Shown here: positions 1 through 8,367 of the stretch, one piece after another
Numbering within the stretch: position 1 is the first letter of the stretch
Layout: each line of letters opens with the position of its first letter
NCBI RefSeq assembly: GCF_036084755.1
Contig: NZ_CP107968.1
Coordinates: forward strand, 2,114,501 to 2,178,500
Length of the DNA: 64,000 bases
Direction of reading: 5' to 3'
DNA from: Streptomyces sp. NBC_00370
Lineage (GTDB): Bacteria > Actinomycetota > Actinomycetes > Streptomycetales > Streptomycetaceae
Made by a program: the position numbers and the translations under genes
The notes under the pieces: generated by a model
Seen by the model: the letters and a program-made list of their open reading frames with translations, nothing else
Databases searched by the model: none
What the model was told of the DNA's origin: nothing

Positions 1-434
1 GAGGTCACCTGCTGGACCTCGATGAGGGAGAGCAGCGGCAGCCCCGGCACATGCACCTTGGCGTGGGCGAGGTTGGCGTACCCCTCGGCCTTGTGCTCGT
101 CGACGGTGGCCTTGGACGTGGCCACGTCGGCCCGCAGCACACTGAAGGCCTTGCCCTTGTCGACTCCGTCCAACTCGACGCTGAGCGCGGTCTTGTCGGC
201 GCTCGCCGGGGCCTTCACCTCGTTGAGGGACGCGTTCAGCGGCACGTCGACGGTCTTGTTGAGCAGGGACACGTCGAGGCTCGTCCTGAGCACGGAGGCG
301 CTCGCACTGCCGTCGCCCTCGACGCCGGTGGCCTGGGCGGGCGCGGCGAGGAGCACGGGGCCTGCCGTCAGCGCCACGGCGGCGGCGACAGCGGCGCAGC
401 GGCGTGCGGGCAGGCTGAAGGTGTTGCTGTTCAA
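1..434 (-). CDS. SCO1860-like secreted surface protein, N-terminal part (cut by window edge)
   Basis: Only the first ~144 residues are present; the gene runs off the left edge. The chosen TTG start (432-434) gives MNSNTFSLPARR followed by an Ala/Leu/Val hydrophobic stretch and an APAQA-type cleavage site, so it is a Sec-exported protein. The mature part alternates short beta-prone segments (SLDVSLLNKTVDVPLN, HVPGLPLLSLIEV) with no catalytic motif. From memory this resembles the Streptomyces SCO1860 family, whose members end in an LAETG sortase signal; that end is outside the window and cannot be confirmed. The position just before the ectoine locus agrees with the S. coelicolor gene order. 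The start is supported by homology more than by its weak GTGGGGG ribosome site. Confidence 0.6.
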   Translation of the reverse strand, partial: MNSNTFSLPARRCAAVAAAVALTAGPVLLAAPAQATGVEGDGSASASVLRTSLDVSLLNKTVDVPLNASLNEVKAPASADKTALSVELDGVDKGKAFSVLRADVATSKATVDEHKAEGYANLAHAKVHVPGLPLLSLIEVQQVT

Positions 435-640
435 GATGGTGGAACCCCCACAAGAGATTTGGCGTCGCCGACCGGCCGACACGGGGACACGAGGCGGCGG
501 CGACCGAGACATCCGGATTCTTTACGCACGAAGAGTGAACCGGCAGTCACCTGACGTCAGTTCACTCCAAAGTGGGGTTTCCGTGCTTTCATTCGATTCT
601 TGTGGCACGTGAGTTCCCTCACGTCACTCCATCAGGGCCG

Positions 641-1732
641 TCAGCGCACCACATGTCCGTCGAGGACGATCCGGCGCGGCGCCGCCAGTACCCGTACGTC
701 GGCGCGCGGGTCCTCGTCGTACACCACCAGATCGGCCGGAGCGCCCTCTTCGAGCACCGGGCGGCCCAGCCAGCGCCTGGCAGCCCAGGCCGTCGCCGAA
801 AGGGCGTCCAGAGCCGGGATACCGGCCTTCACCAACTCCGCCACCTCGGCGGCGACCAGACCGTGGGCCAGCGAGCCGCCGGCGTCCGTGCCGACGAAGA
901 CCGGCACGCCCGCGTCGTACGCCGCGCGCACCGTGTCGTAGCGGCGCTCGTGGAGCCGGTTCATGTGCGCGGCCCAGCGCGGGTACTTGGCCGCGCCGGG
1001 CGCGGCCAGCTGCGGGAAGGTGGCGATGTTGACGAGGGTCGGCACGATCGCGACACCGTGCTCGGCGAAGAGCGGGATGGTGTCCTCGGTGAGGCCCGTG
1101 GCGTGCTCGACGCAGTCGATGCCCGCCTCCACCAGATCGCGCAGCGCCACCTCGGCGAAGCAGTGCGCGGTGACCCGGGCGCCCAGCCGGTGCGCCTCGG
1201 CGATGGCAGCGTCGACGGCCTCGCGCGGCCAGCAGGCGGTCAGGTCGCCGGCGTCCCTGTCGATCCAGTCGCCGACGAGCTTGACCCACCCGTCACCGCG
1301 TGCCGCCTCCCGGGCGACGTACCCGACCAGCTCGTCGGGCTCGATCTCGTGGGCGAAGTTGCGGATGTAGCGGCGGGTGCGGGCGATGTGCCGGCCCGCC
1401 CTGATGATCTTCGGCAGGTCGGCGCGGTCGTCGGTCCACCGGGTGTCGGCGGGCGATCCCGCGTCGCGCAGCAGCAGCGCACCGGCGTCGCGGTCCTCGA
1501 CGGCCTGCTTCTCGGTGGTCGCGGCGTCGACGGCGCCCGCGTGGTCGAGTCCGACATGGCAGTGCGCGTCGACCAGGCCGGGCAGCACCCAGCCGGTGAC
1601 GGTACGCACGTCACGGGCGCCGGCCGGCCTGCTGTGCGTGATCCGGCCGCCCACCACCCACAGTTCGTCGCCGGTCTCCTCGGGGCCGAGGAGCACCCGC
1701 CCCTTCACGTGCAGCACCGTGTGATCACTCAT
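641..1732 (-). CDS. metal-dependent amidohydrolase family protein
   Basis: Predicted 363-residue cytosolic hydrolase of the amidohydrolase (imidazolonepropionase/prolidase-like) superfamily. Visible ligands follow the family order: the HCH pair in LVDAHCHVGLDH on strand 1, K in WVKLVGDW, H in VTAHCFAE, H in DCVEHATGL and the catalytic D in FVGTDAGG. An N-terminal beta domain (VLHVKGRVLLGP) precedes the barrel, as in the family. The frame stays open 98 codons upstream, but ATG at 1732 (MSDHTVLH) is where family-like sequence starts, so I use it. It is divergent from the aminotransferase gene at 1839 with a 106-base spacer. The substrate is unknown; the position next to ect genes is conserved in Streptomyces but its meaning is not clear from sequence. 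Confidence 0.85.
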   Translation of the reverse strand: MSDHTVLHVKGRVLLGPEETGDELWVVGGRITHSRPAGARDVRTVTGWVLPGLVDAHCHVGLDHAGAVDAATTEKQAVEDRDAGALLLRDAGSPADTRWTDDRADLPKIIRAGRHIARTRRYIRNFAHEIEPDELVGYVAREAARGDGWVKLVGDWIDRDAGDLTACWPREAVDAAIAEAHRLGARVTAHCFAEVALRDLVEAGIDCVEHATGLTEDTIPLFAEHGVAIVPTLVNIATFPQLAAPGAAKYPRWAAHMNRLHERRYDTVRAAYDAGVPVFVGTDAGGSLAHGLVAAEVAELVKAGIPALDALSATAWAARRWLGRPVLEEGAPADLVVYDEDPRADVRVLAAPRRIVLDGHVVR

Positions 1733-1838
1733 GGGCAGCACTGTACGAGCCCGTGGGTACCCTCGATCAAGGAGTTCCGGACCCAGGACCGGCCCGACGC
1801 AGGATCGACCCGACACAGGACTGAAGAGAGCCATCGCC

Positions 1839-2939
1839 GTGACGCACCCGCTGCTCGACCTGCCCCCGCTGACCGCCGCGCACTTCGCCGCCATCGAGCG
1901 GCGGGTCGCCGCGCTGCTCGCCACCGAGCACGATGTGGTGATCACCCAGGGCGAGGCGCTGCTGCCGCTCGAAGGGTGTGTGCGGGGCGGTGCGCGGCCG
2001 GGGTCGACGGCGCTGAACGTGGTCACGGGACCCTACGGGCAGACCTTCGGCGACTGGCTGCGGGACTGCGGCGCCACGGTCGTCGACCTGACGGTCCCGT
2101 TCGACGAGGCGGTCACGCCCGCGCAGGTCGAGCGGGCGCTGGCGGCCCGCCCCGAGACGGACTTCGTCTCGCTGGTGCACGCGGAGGCGGCGACGGGCAA
2201 CACCAACCCGGTCGCCGAGATCGGCGAGGTCGTCCGGGCGCACGGCGCGCTGTTCATGCTGGACGCCGTGGCGTCGGTCGCCGCCGAGCCGCTGCTGCCC
2301 GACGCGTGGGGCGTGGACCTGTGCGTGATCGGCGCGCAGAAGGCGATGGGCGGCCCGGCCGGGGTGTCGGCGGTGTCGGTGAGCGACCGTGCCTGGGAGC
2401 GGCTGGCCGCCAATCCGCAGGCGCCGCGCCGCTCGTACCTGTCGCTGCTGGACTGGAAGGAGCGGTGGATCGACACCGGCCGCAAGGCCCTGCCGCACGC
2501 GCCGGCGCAGCTGGAGATGCTGGCGCTCGAAGCGAGCCTGGAGCGGATCGAGGCCGCGGGGCTCGACACGGTGACCGCCCGGCACGCGCTCGCGGCGGCC
2601 GCGACCCGCGCGGGCACGCTGGCGCTGGGCGGCGGCCTCGCCCCGTACGTACGCGATCCGGCCGCCGCGGCGCCGGTGGCCACGACGCTGCGTACCCCTG
2701 CGGGGGTGGACGCGGCCGAGCTGGTGGGGAAGGTCCTGGCGGCCGGTCCCGCGCTGCCGGTCGTCGCGGGCGGCGGCGCGCTGGCCGGGGAGATGATCCG
2801 GGTCAACCACTACGGTCCTGACGCCACCCGGGAGACCGTGCTGTCCTGTCTCGACGCGCTGGGCGCCGCGCTCGCCGAGACGGGCGCCGACGTGGACAGG
2901 AAAGCCGCAGCGGATGCGGTCGCCGATATGTGGCGGTAG
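1839..2939 (+). CDS. class V aminotransferase (serine-pyruvate/alanine-glyoxylate type)
   Basis: A 366-residue PLP enzyme of fold type I. It shows HAEAATGNTNP, the D of LFMLDAVAS that contacts the pyridine nitrogen, and the Schiff-base lysine in VIGAQKAMGGPAG. The C-terminal small domain ends in MIRVNHYGPDAT, typical of alanine-glyoxylate/serine-pyruvate aminotransferases. I take GTG at 1839 as start because GAAGAGAG lies 9 bases upstream; the frame is open to 1731 but that part is low-complexity and overlaps the divergent promoter. It is followed by the ectoine upstream region, not by a gene in close coupling, so it is probably its own transcript. The amino donor and acceptor cannot be told from sequence. 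Confidence 0.85.
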   Translation: MTHPLLDLPPLTAAHFAAIERRVAALLATEHDVVITQGEALLPLEGCVRGGARPGSTALNVVTGPYGQTFGDWLRDCGATVVDLTVPFDEAVTPAQVERALAARPETDFVSLVHAEAATGNTNPVAEIGEVVRAHGALFMLDAVASVAAEPLLPDAWGVDLCVIGAQKAMGGPAGVSAVSVSDRAWERLAANPQAPRRSYLSLLDWKERWIDTGRKALPHAPAQLEMLALEASLERIEAAGLDTVTARHALAAAATRAGTLALGGGLAPYVRDPAAAAPVATTLRTPAGVDAAELVGKVLAAGPALPVVAGGGALAGEMIRVNHYGPDATRETVLSCLDALGAALAETGADVDRKAAADAVADMWR

Positions 2940-3271
2940 CATCCTGCAATTAAAGAACGCGTTAAAGTGCGAATACCGGAAGGTGTTTTACCCTGCGCAG
3001 TTTCCCGTATCCTTCTGCCCGCTTTTCATTCTCTTAAACGCTAAAGTTTCAACAGGATGATCAGCGGGTTTCGGACATGTCTCGCGGGCGTTACCCATAT
3101 GTGACCGAGTCCACAGGTAGGACCGTTCTGACCAGGCATGTCCGACTAAATTACCCCAACCTGCCACCAGCGGCCCCCGGTGGTGGACCCCGTGCGTTAA
3201 CACAACGACGGCGTTCGCCCAACCCCTGGCGACGATGCATCTTTTGAATTTGCTAGGTAAATTAAATCTGC
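2940..3271 (+). promoter_or_regulatory. ectoine operon upstream region
   Basis: About 330 bases with no convincing gene and a lower GC content than the surroundings, the expected place for osmotic control of ectABCD. It holds a CCACCA/TGGTGG hairpin (3164-3186). Just before ectA lie TAGGTA (3254-3259) and TAAATT (3259-3264), either of which could be a -10 element; no good -35 accompanies them. A 118-codon open frame on the minus strand (2988-3344) crosses the region but looks non-coding. Confidence 0.5.
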
Positions 3272-3811
3272 ATGACCCCCGCACAAGCAGACCTTGCAGG
3301 TGCCAGCAGCGAATTCGCCCATTCCTTCGGGATCGACACCCCACGAGTGGAGGACGGAGCCGCGCTCTGGCGCATCGCCCGCGACTCCGAGGTCCTCGAC
3401 CTCAACTCCTCGTACAGCTACTTGCTGTGGTGTCGTGACTTCGCCACCACGTCCGTCGTCGCCCGCGACGACGGCGGAGACCCCGTCGCCTTCGTCACCG
3501 GATACATCCGGCCCGAACGGCCCAAGATCCTCGTCATCTGGCAGGTCGCCGTGGACGCGGCCCACCGGGGCAAGGGACTGGCGGGCACCCTCCTGGACGA
3601 GCTCACCGGCCGGGTCGCCAGGGAGCTGGGAATCACTTCGATCGAGACGACCGTGACCCCCGACAACACCGCTTCGGACCGGATGTTCACGGCCTACGCG
3701 GCGCGCCACGACGCGATCCTGGACCGGGAGGTGCTCTTCCACGGCGGGATGTTCCCCGACGAGGGACACCAGCCCGAGGTGCTCTACCGCATCGGTCCCC
3801 TCTCGTTCTGA
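3272..3811 (+). CDS. ectA: L-2,4-diaminobutyrate N-gamma-acetyltransferase
   Basis: First gene of the ectoine cluster; it acetylates L-2,4-diaminobutyrate with acetyl-CoA. At 179 residues it has the usual length. The GNAT fold is clear: the acetyl-CoA loop is AHRGKGLAGTLL, preceded by ILVIWQVAVD and followed by TPDNTASDRMFTAYA. The N-terminal LNSSYSYLLWCRDFATTSVV is typical of EctA. The ATG at 3272 has no good ribosome site (GGTAAATTAAATCTGC upstream), so translation may be leaderless or use a very short leader. It is separated from ectB by 136 bases carrying GGTCAC/GTGACC repeats. Confidence 0.96.
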   Translation: MTPAQADLAGASSEFAHSFGIDTPRVEDGAALWRIARDSEVLDLNSSYSYLLWCRDFATTSVVARDDGGDPVAFVTGYIRPERPKILVIWQVAVDAAHRGKGLAGTLLDELTGRVARELGITSIETTVTPDNTASDRMFTAYAARHDAILDREVLFHGGMFPDEGHQPEVLYRIGPLSF

Positions 3812-3822
3812 GCCGCGGTTCC

Positions 3823-3846
3823 GGTCACCTGTGACCCTGTGTGACC
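3823..3846 (+). promoter_or_regulatory. GGTCAC/GTGACC repeats in the ectA-ectB spacer
   Basis: GGTCAC-CT-GTGACC is a perfect inverted repeat (3823-3836) and GTGACC occurs again at 3841-3846. The spacer has no gene. The repeats could form a small mRNA hairpin between ectA and ectB or bind a protein; I cannot decide from sequence. Confidence 0.35.
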
Positions 3847-3947
3847 AGGACCGCACCGAGCCATGCCCCGCGCCCGCCCGACCACCACCGGGCGCGTTCG
3901 CTCCGACTTCCCTCACTCTCCGTTCACCCCATCGGCAGGAGACTCCT

Positions 3948-5216
3948 GTGACCATCACCCCGCCCGCCCTGAGCGTCTTCGAGACCCTTGAGTCCGAGGT
4001 GCGCAGCTACTGCCGCGGCTGGCCCGCCGTGTTCGACCGCGCGCAGGGCAGCCGACTCACCGACGAGGACGGTCATAGCTACCTCGACTTCTTCGCCGGC
4101 GCCGGATCACTCAACTACGGCCACAACAACCCGGTACTCAAACGGGCGCTCATCGACTACATCGAACGGGACGGCATCACGCACGGCCTCGACATGGCGA
4201 CGACCGCCAAACGGGCCTTTCTGGAGTCGTTCCAGAACGTGGTGCTGCGCCCGCGCGACCTCCCGTACAAGGTCATGTTCCCCGGCCCGACCGGCACCAA
4301 CGCGGTCGAGTCGGCGCTGAAGCTGGCCCGCAAGGTCAAGGGCCGCGAGTCGATCGTCTCGTTCACCAACGCCTTCCACGGCATGTCGCTCGGCTCGCTC
4401 GCCGTCACCGGCAACGCGTTCAAGCGGGCGGGGGCCGGGATCCCGCTGGTGCACGGCACGCCGATGCCGTTCGACCACTACCTGGACGACCGGACCCCCG
4501 ACTTCCTCTGGTTCGAGCGGCTGCTGGAGGACCAGGGCTCCGGGCTGAACAAACCGGCCGCCGTGATCGTCGAGACGGTCCAGGGCGAGGGCGGCATCAA
4601 TGTCGCGCGCCCCGAGTGGCTGCGTGAGCTGGCTGCCCTGTGCCAACGGCAGGACATGCTGCTGATCGTCGACGACATCCAGATGGGCTGCGGCCGTACC
4701 GGTGCCTTCTTCTCCTTCGAGGAGGCGGGCATCACACCGGACATCGTGACGCTTTCGAAGTCCATCAGCGGGTACGGGCTTCCTATGTCGCTCTGCCTGT
4801 TCAACCCGGAGCTGGACATCTGGGAGCCGGGCGAGCACAACGGCACGTTCCGCGGCAACAACCCGGCCTTCGTCACGGCGGCCGCCGCGCTCAACACCTA
4901 CTGGGCCGACGGGCAGATGGAGAAGCAGACCATCGCCCGCGGTGAGCAGGTCGAGCAGGCGCTGGCCGCGATCTGCGCCGAGAACGCCGAGGAGACCGTC
5001 GAATTCCGGGGCCGCGGCCTGGTCTGGGGCCTGGAGTTCGCCGACAAGAGCCGGGCGTCCGCCGTCTGCGCCCGCGCCTTCAAGCTCGGCCTGCTGCTGG
5101 AGACCTCAGGACCGCAGAGCGAGGTGGTGAAGCTGCTTCCGCCGCTCACCGTCACGCCCGACGAGCTGGACGAGGGCCTGCGGACGCTGGAGCGCGCCGT
5201 ACGCGAAACGGCGTAA
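3948..5216 (+). CDS. ectB: diaminobutyrate--2-oxoglutarate aminotransferase
   Basis: Makes L-2,4-diaminobutyrate from aspartate-beta-semialdehyde with glutamate as amino donor, the committed ectoine step. The 422-residue length is standard. Class III aminotransferase marks are present: [17 protein letters not shown], the helix [14 protein letters not shown], the D of [15 protein letters not shown] and the PLP lysine in [14 protein letters not shown]. Start GTG 3948 is set by CAGGAGA at 3936-3942; an upstream in-frame extension to 3831 is proline-rich and not family-like. It is followed by ectC after 59 bases, so ectB-C-D form one transcription unit, with ectA upstream in the same direction. 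Confidence 0.97.
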   Translation: MTITPPALSVFETLESEVRSYCRGWPAVFDRAQGSRLTDEDGHSYLDFFAGAGSLNYGHNNPVLKRALIDYIERDGITHGLDMATTAKRAFLESFQNVVLRPRDLPYKVMFPGPTGTNAVESALKLARKVKGRESIVSFTNAFHGMSLGSLAVTGNAFKRAGAGIPLVHGTPMPFDHYLDDRTPDFLWFERLLEDQGSGLNKPAAVIVETVQGEGGINVARPEWLRELAALCQRQDMLLIVDDIQMGCGRTGAFFSFEEAGITPDIVTLSKSISGYGLPMSLCLFNPELDIWEPGEHNGTFRGNNPAFVTAAAALNTYWADGQMEKQTIARGEQVEQALAAICAENAEETVEFRGRGLVWGLEFADKSRASAVCARAFKLGLLLETSGPQSEVVKLLPPLTVTPDELDEGLRTLERAVRETA

Positions 5217-5275
5217 GCGCGCCTGTCGCACGGCCCGGCCAGGGGATTCACAGAAGAGAAAGGCACGAACACACC

Positions 5276-5674
5276 GTGATCGTCCGATCGTTCAAGGATG
5301 TCGAGAACACCGACCGGCACATCGTGGCCGCGTCGGGCACCTGGGAGAGCAAGCGCATCGTGCTTGCCAAGGAGAAGGTCGGCTTCTCGCTCCACGAGAC
5401 CGTCATGTACGCGGGCACGGAGACGTCCATGTGGTACGCCAACCACATCGAGGCGGTCCTGTGCGTGGAGGGCGAGGCCGAGGTCACCGACGACGAGACC
5501 GGCGAGGTCCACTGGATCACGCCCGGCACGATGTACCTGCTGAACGGACACGAGCGCCACACCGTCCGGCCGAAGACCGACTTCCGCTCCATCTGCGTGT
5601 TCAACCCGCCGGTGACCGGGCGGGAGGAGCACGACGAGAACGGCGTCTACCCGCTGATCACCGAGGAGGGCTGA
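5276..5674 (+). CDS. ectC: L-ectoine synthase
   Basis: Cyclises N-gamma-acetyl-diaminobutyrate to ectoine with loss of water. It is a 132-residue single-domain cupin, the normal size. It begins [16 protein letters not shown] and contains [19 protein letters not shown], the cupin strand [14 protein letters not shown], and the metal-site segment [15 protein letters not shown]. Start is GTG 5276. It ends 4 bases before ectD, whose ribosome site GAGGAGGG lies inside ectC, so the two are translationally coupled. Confidence 0.97.
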   Translation: MIVRSFKDVENTDRHIVAASGTWESKRIVLAKEKVGFSLHETVMYAGTETSMWYANHIEAVLCVEGEAEVTDDETGEVHWITPGTMYLLNGHERHTVRPKTDFRSICVFNPPVTGREEHDENGVYPLITEEG

Positions 5675-5678
5675 CCAT

Positions 5679-6575
5679 ATGACCACCGCACCCGTACGTA
5701 CCGACCTCTACCCCACCCGTGGGGCCACCGAGCTGACCACCCCCCGCCAGGACCCCGTCGTCTGGGGCGCCCCCGACGCACCGGGACCGATCGAGCCCGC
5801 GGAACTGGGCTCGTTCGAGCGGGACGGCTTCCTCAGCGTCGAGCAGCTGATCGGCCCCGACGAGGTCGCGCTGTACCGCACCGAGCTGGAGCGGCTCATC
5901 AACGACCCGAAGGTACGGGCCGACGAGCGCTCGATCGTGGAGCCCAAGACGCAGAACGTGCGCTCCGTCTTCGAGATCCACCGCATCAGCGAGATCTTCG
6001 CCGGGCTCGTACGCGACGAGCGGGTCGTCGGCAGGGCCCGGCAGATCCTCGGCTCGGACGTCTACGTCCACCAGTCGCGGGTCAACGTCAAGCCGGGCTT
6101 CGGCGCCTCCGGGTTCTACTGGCACTCGGACTTCGAGACCTGGCACGCCGAGGACGGCCTGCCGAACATGCGGGCCGTGTCGGTCTCGATCGCGCTGACC
6201 GAGAACTTCGACACCAACGGCGGTCTGATGATCATGCCGGGGTCGCACAAGTCGTTCCTGGGCTGCGCGGGCGAGACGCCCAAGGACAACTACAAGCAGT
6301 CGCTGCAGATGCAGGACGCCGGCACGCCGTCGCACGAGGCGCTGACGACGATGGCCGACGCGCACGGCATCAAGCTCTTCACCGGCAAGGAGGGCTCGGC
6401 CACCTGGTTCGACTGCAACTGCATGCACGGCTCGGGTGACAACATCACGCCGTACGCGCGCAGCAACGTCTTCATCGTGTTCAACAGCGTGGAGAACACG
6501 GCGCAGGAGCCGTTCGCGGCGCCGGTGCCGCGGCCGGACTTCATCGGGGCGCGGGACTTCACGCCGGTGCGCTGA
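5679..6575 (+). CDS. ectD: ectoine 5-hydroxylase (2-oxoglutarate/Fe(II) dioxygenase)
   Basis: Hydroxylates ectoine to 5-hydroxyectoine using O2 and 2-oxoglutarate. It has 298 residues. The EctD signature is present, FYWHSDFETWHAEDGLPNMR, giving the H and D of the iron facial triad, with the distal H in CNCMHGSGDN and the 2-oxoglutarate arginine in TPYARSNVF. ATG 5679 follows GAGGAGGG and lies 4 bases after ectC. It is the last gene of the cluster and is followed by a strong terminator. No ectR, ask_ect or compatible-solute transporter gene is next to the cluster. Confidence 0.97.
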   Translation: MTTAPVRTDLYPTRGATELTTPRQDPVVWGAPDAPGPIEPAELGSFERDGFLSVEQLIGPDEVALYRTELERLINDPKVRADERSIVEPKTQNVRSVFEIHRISEIFAGLVRDERVVGRARQILGSDVYVHQSRVNVKPGFGASGFYWHSDFETWHAEDGLPNMRAVSVSIALTENFDTNGGLMIMPGSHKSFLGCAGETPKDNYKQSLQMQDAGTPSHEALTTMADAHGIKLFTGKEGSATWFDCNCMHGSGDNITPYARSNVFIVFNSVENTAQEPFAAPVPRPDFIGARDFTPVR

Positions 6576-6593
6576 GGTAACGGGAGCCGCTGT

Positions 6594-6640
6594 CACGAAG
6601 GCGCGGGACCGGTCGTCACGACCGGTCCCGCGCCTTCGTG
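6594..6640. terminator. bidirectional terminator, 23-bp perfect stem
   Basis: Arms 6594-6616 and 6618-6640 are exact reverse complements around one central base, so a hairpin would have about 21 pairs and a 5-base loop. It lies between ectD (+) and the convergent ene-reductase gene (-) and can serve both strands. Confidence 0.9.
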
Positions 6641-6660
6641 TGCGGTCGGGCTGCGGGTTG

Positions 6661-7725
6661 TCAGCCGGTCAGCGCCGGGTAGTCGGTGAAGCCCTTCTCG
6701 TCGCCGCCGAAGAAGGAGGCCGAGTCGGCGGCGTTGTACGGACCGCCGGCCTTGAGCCGCGCGGGCAGGTCCGGGTTGGCGAGGAACAGCACGCCGTACG
6801 AGATGAGGTCGGCGACGCCGTCCTCGATCAGCACCAACTCGTCCGGGCTGGTGGGCCCTTCGGTCTTGGCGTTGAGAATGAGCGTTCCGGAGAACGACTT
6901 GCGCAAGGTGAGCGTCAGATCCCGGGTGTTCTCGACGAGGTGCACATAGCCGAGACCGATCGGCTCCAGCTCCCGCACGAGCGCGATGTACGTCTCGTCG
7001 GGGTCGGGCTCGGTGATGTCGTTGAGGGGGTTGCCGGGCGACAGCCGGATCGCGGTGCGCGCGGCGCCGATCTCGGCGGCGACGGCGCGGGCGACCTCGA
7101 CGGCGAACCGGATACGGCCCTCGACGGAGCCGCCCCACTCGTCGGTGCGGTGGTTGCTGCCGGGGGCCAGGAACTGGTGGATCAGATAGCCGTTGGCGCC
7201 GTGCAGCTCGACCCCGTCGAATCCTGCCTCGATCGCGTTGCGGGCGGCGGAGACGAAGTCGGCGATCGTCCCGCGCACCTCGTCCGCCGTCAGCTCGTGC
7301 GGGGTGACGAGGTCCTTGGGGCCGTCGTGCAGATAGACCTTGCCCTGGGCGGCGACGGCGGAGGCGCTGACCGGGATCAGACCGTCCGGCAGCAGGTCGG
7401 GGTGGCCGATCCGGCCCGCGTGCATGATCTGCGCGAAGATCTTGCCGCCCTTGGCGTGTACGGCGTCGGTGACCTTGCGCCAGCCCGCTATCTGCTCCTC
7501 GCTGTGCAGCCCCGGGGTGTCCGGGTAGCCCTGGCCGATCACGGAGGGCTGGATCCCCTCCGTGATGATCAGACCGGCGGACGCGCGCTGCGCGTAGTAC
7601 TCGGCCACGGCATCGGTCGGCACATGACTCGGGCCGTACGAGCGGCTGCGGGTCATGGGGGCCATGGCGATGCGGTTGGCGAGCTGCGTACCCGAGAGGT
7701 CGATCGGGTCGAACGCGGTGGTCAT
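6661..7725 (-). CDS. alkene reductase, Old Yellow Enzyme family
   Basis: A 354-residue FMN-dependent NAD(P)H:flavin oxidoreductase that reduces activated C=C bonds. The barrel starts MTTAFDPIDLSGTQLANRIAM with PMTRSRS. Substrate and FMN residues are seen in QIMHAGRIGHPD, the catalytic H-N pair in GVELHGANGYLIHQF, and the FMN-binding NHRTDEWGGS loop. Start ATG is at 7725. The gene is divergent from a MarR regulator 99 bases away, the usual arrangement for electrophile- or phenol-sensing control of such reductases, so that regulator probably represses it. The physiological substrate is unknown. Confidence 0.93.
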   Translation of the reverse strand: MTTAFDPIDLSGTQLANRIAMAPMTRSRSYGPSHVPTDAVAEYYAQRASAGLIITEGIQPSVIGQGYPDTPGLHSEEQIAGWRKVTDAVHAKGGKIFAQIMHAGRIGHPDLLPDGLIPVSASAVAAQGKVYLHDGPKDLVTPHELTADEVRGTIADFVSAARNAIEAGFDGVELHGANGYLIHQFLAPGSNHRTDEWGGSVEGRIRFAVEVARAVAAEIGAARTAIRLSPGNPLNDITEPDPDETYIALVRELEPIGLGYVHLVENTRDLTLTLRKSFSGTLILNAKTEGPTSPDELVLIEDGVADLISYGVLFLANPDLPARLKAGGPYNAADSASFFGGDEKGFTDYPALTG

Positions 7726-7762
7726 AAAAGCTCTCCCTGAGGGCTCACAGATATATGGTCGG

Positions 7763-7815
7763 CCAAGTAATCAACCGCGTGTCACCCTAACGCATTCCTT
7801 GGGCGACCAAGTTAG
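7763..7815. promoter_or_regulatory. candidate MarR operators between the ene-reductase and marR genes
   Basis: The 99-base divergent spacer carries an inverted repeat CTTGG-GCGA-CCAAG (7798-7811) and a second CCAAGTAA (7763-7770); CTAAC (7787) and GTTAG (7811) flank the repeat but are not concentric with it. This is the natural site for autoregulation by the adjacent MarR protein. The exact operator boundaries are inferred. Confidence 0.45.
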
Positions 7816-7824
7816 GCTCGGGCC

Positions 7825-8367
7825 ATGACCTCCGACGACCCTGCCTGTCCGGATACGCCGCTCCCCCCCGCCGCCACCAGCGGCGGCCCGCTGAGCGACG
7901 CGCTCTCCCGGGTGGCCCGGCTGCACCGCGCGACGGCGGGCAAGCTGCTGCGCTGCACGGGCCTCTACCCGGGCCAGGAACTGCTGATGAAGTTGTTGTG
8001 GGAGGCGGGCCCCGTCCGCCAGTCCGAGCTGATCAGGACGATGGAGCTGGATCCTTCGACGGTCACGAAGATGCTGCAACGCCTCGAACAGACCGGTCAT
8101 GTGCGCCGCCACCCCGACCCGGTCGACCGGCGCGCCGTCCTGGTCGAGGCGACGGAGGACGGCTGCGCGCTGCGCCCGGGGGTCGAGGCTGCCTGGTCGC
8201 GCCTGGAGGAGCGGACCCTGGCGGGGCTCGACGCGGCCGAGCGCAGCGAACTGCGCAGGCTGCTGGCGAAGGTCGAGGGCAATCTCTGCACCGCCGCGCA
8301 GGACTGCCCGTCGGATCAGCCGGCCAGGACGTCCAGCGCCCTGTCGACGTCGGCGGCCGAGTTGTAG
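7825..8367 (+). CDS. MarR family transcriptional regulator
   Basis: A 180-residue winged-helix repressor. After a disordered Pro/Ala N-terminus (residues 1-22) come LSDALSRVARLHRATAGKLL (dimer helix), the helix-turn-helix QSELIRTMELDPSTVTKMLQ and the wing HVRRHPDPVDRRAVLV with the conserved DxR. Start ATG 7825 has no strong Shine-Dalgarno. It is divergent from the ene-reductase it probably controls. The last ~17 codons overlap the 3' end of the convergent aminotransferase gene by 52 bases; the winged-helix and dimer parts end before the overlap. The single cysteines in the C-terminal tail (NLCTAAQDC) could be redox-sensing, but this is a guess. Confidence 0.9.
   Translation: MTSDDPACPDTPLPPAATSGGPLSDALSRVARLHRATAGKLLRCTGLYPGQELLMKLLWEAGPVRQSELIRTMELDPSTVTKMLQRLEQTGHVRRHPDPVDRRAVLVEATEDGCALRPGVEAAWSRLEERTLAGLDAAERSELRRLLAKVEGNLCTAAQDCPSDQPARTSSALSTSAAEL

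Noticed and set aside
552..559. TGACGTCA palindrome before the surface-protein gene
   Set aside because: An isolated 8-mer with no second copy or regulator nearby; not enough for a site call.
641..2026. N-terminally extended amidohydrolase start at 2026
   Set aside because: The extra 98 codons are low-complexity and antisense to the aminotransferase start; family-like sequence begins at 1732.
2988..3344. 118-codon minus-strand frame over the ectoine promoter
   Set aside because: No family resemblance or ribosome site, and it overlaps ectA; likely chance.
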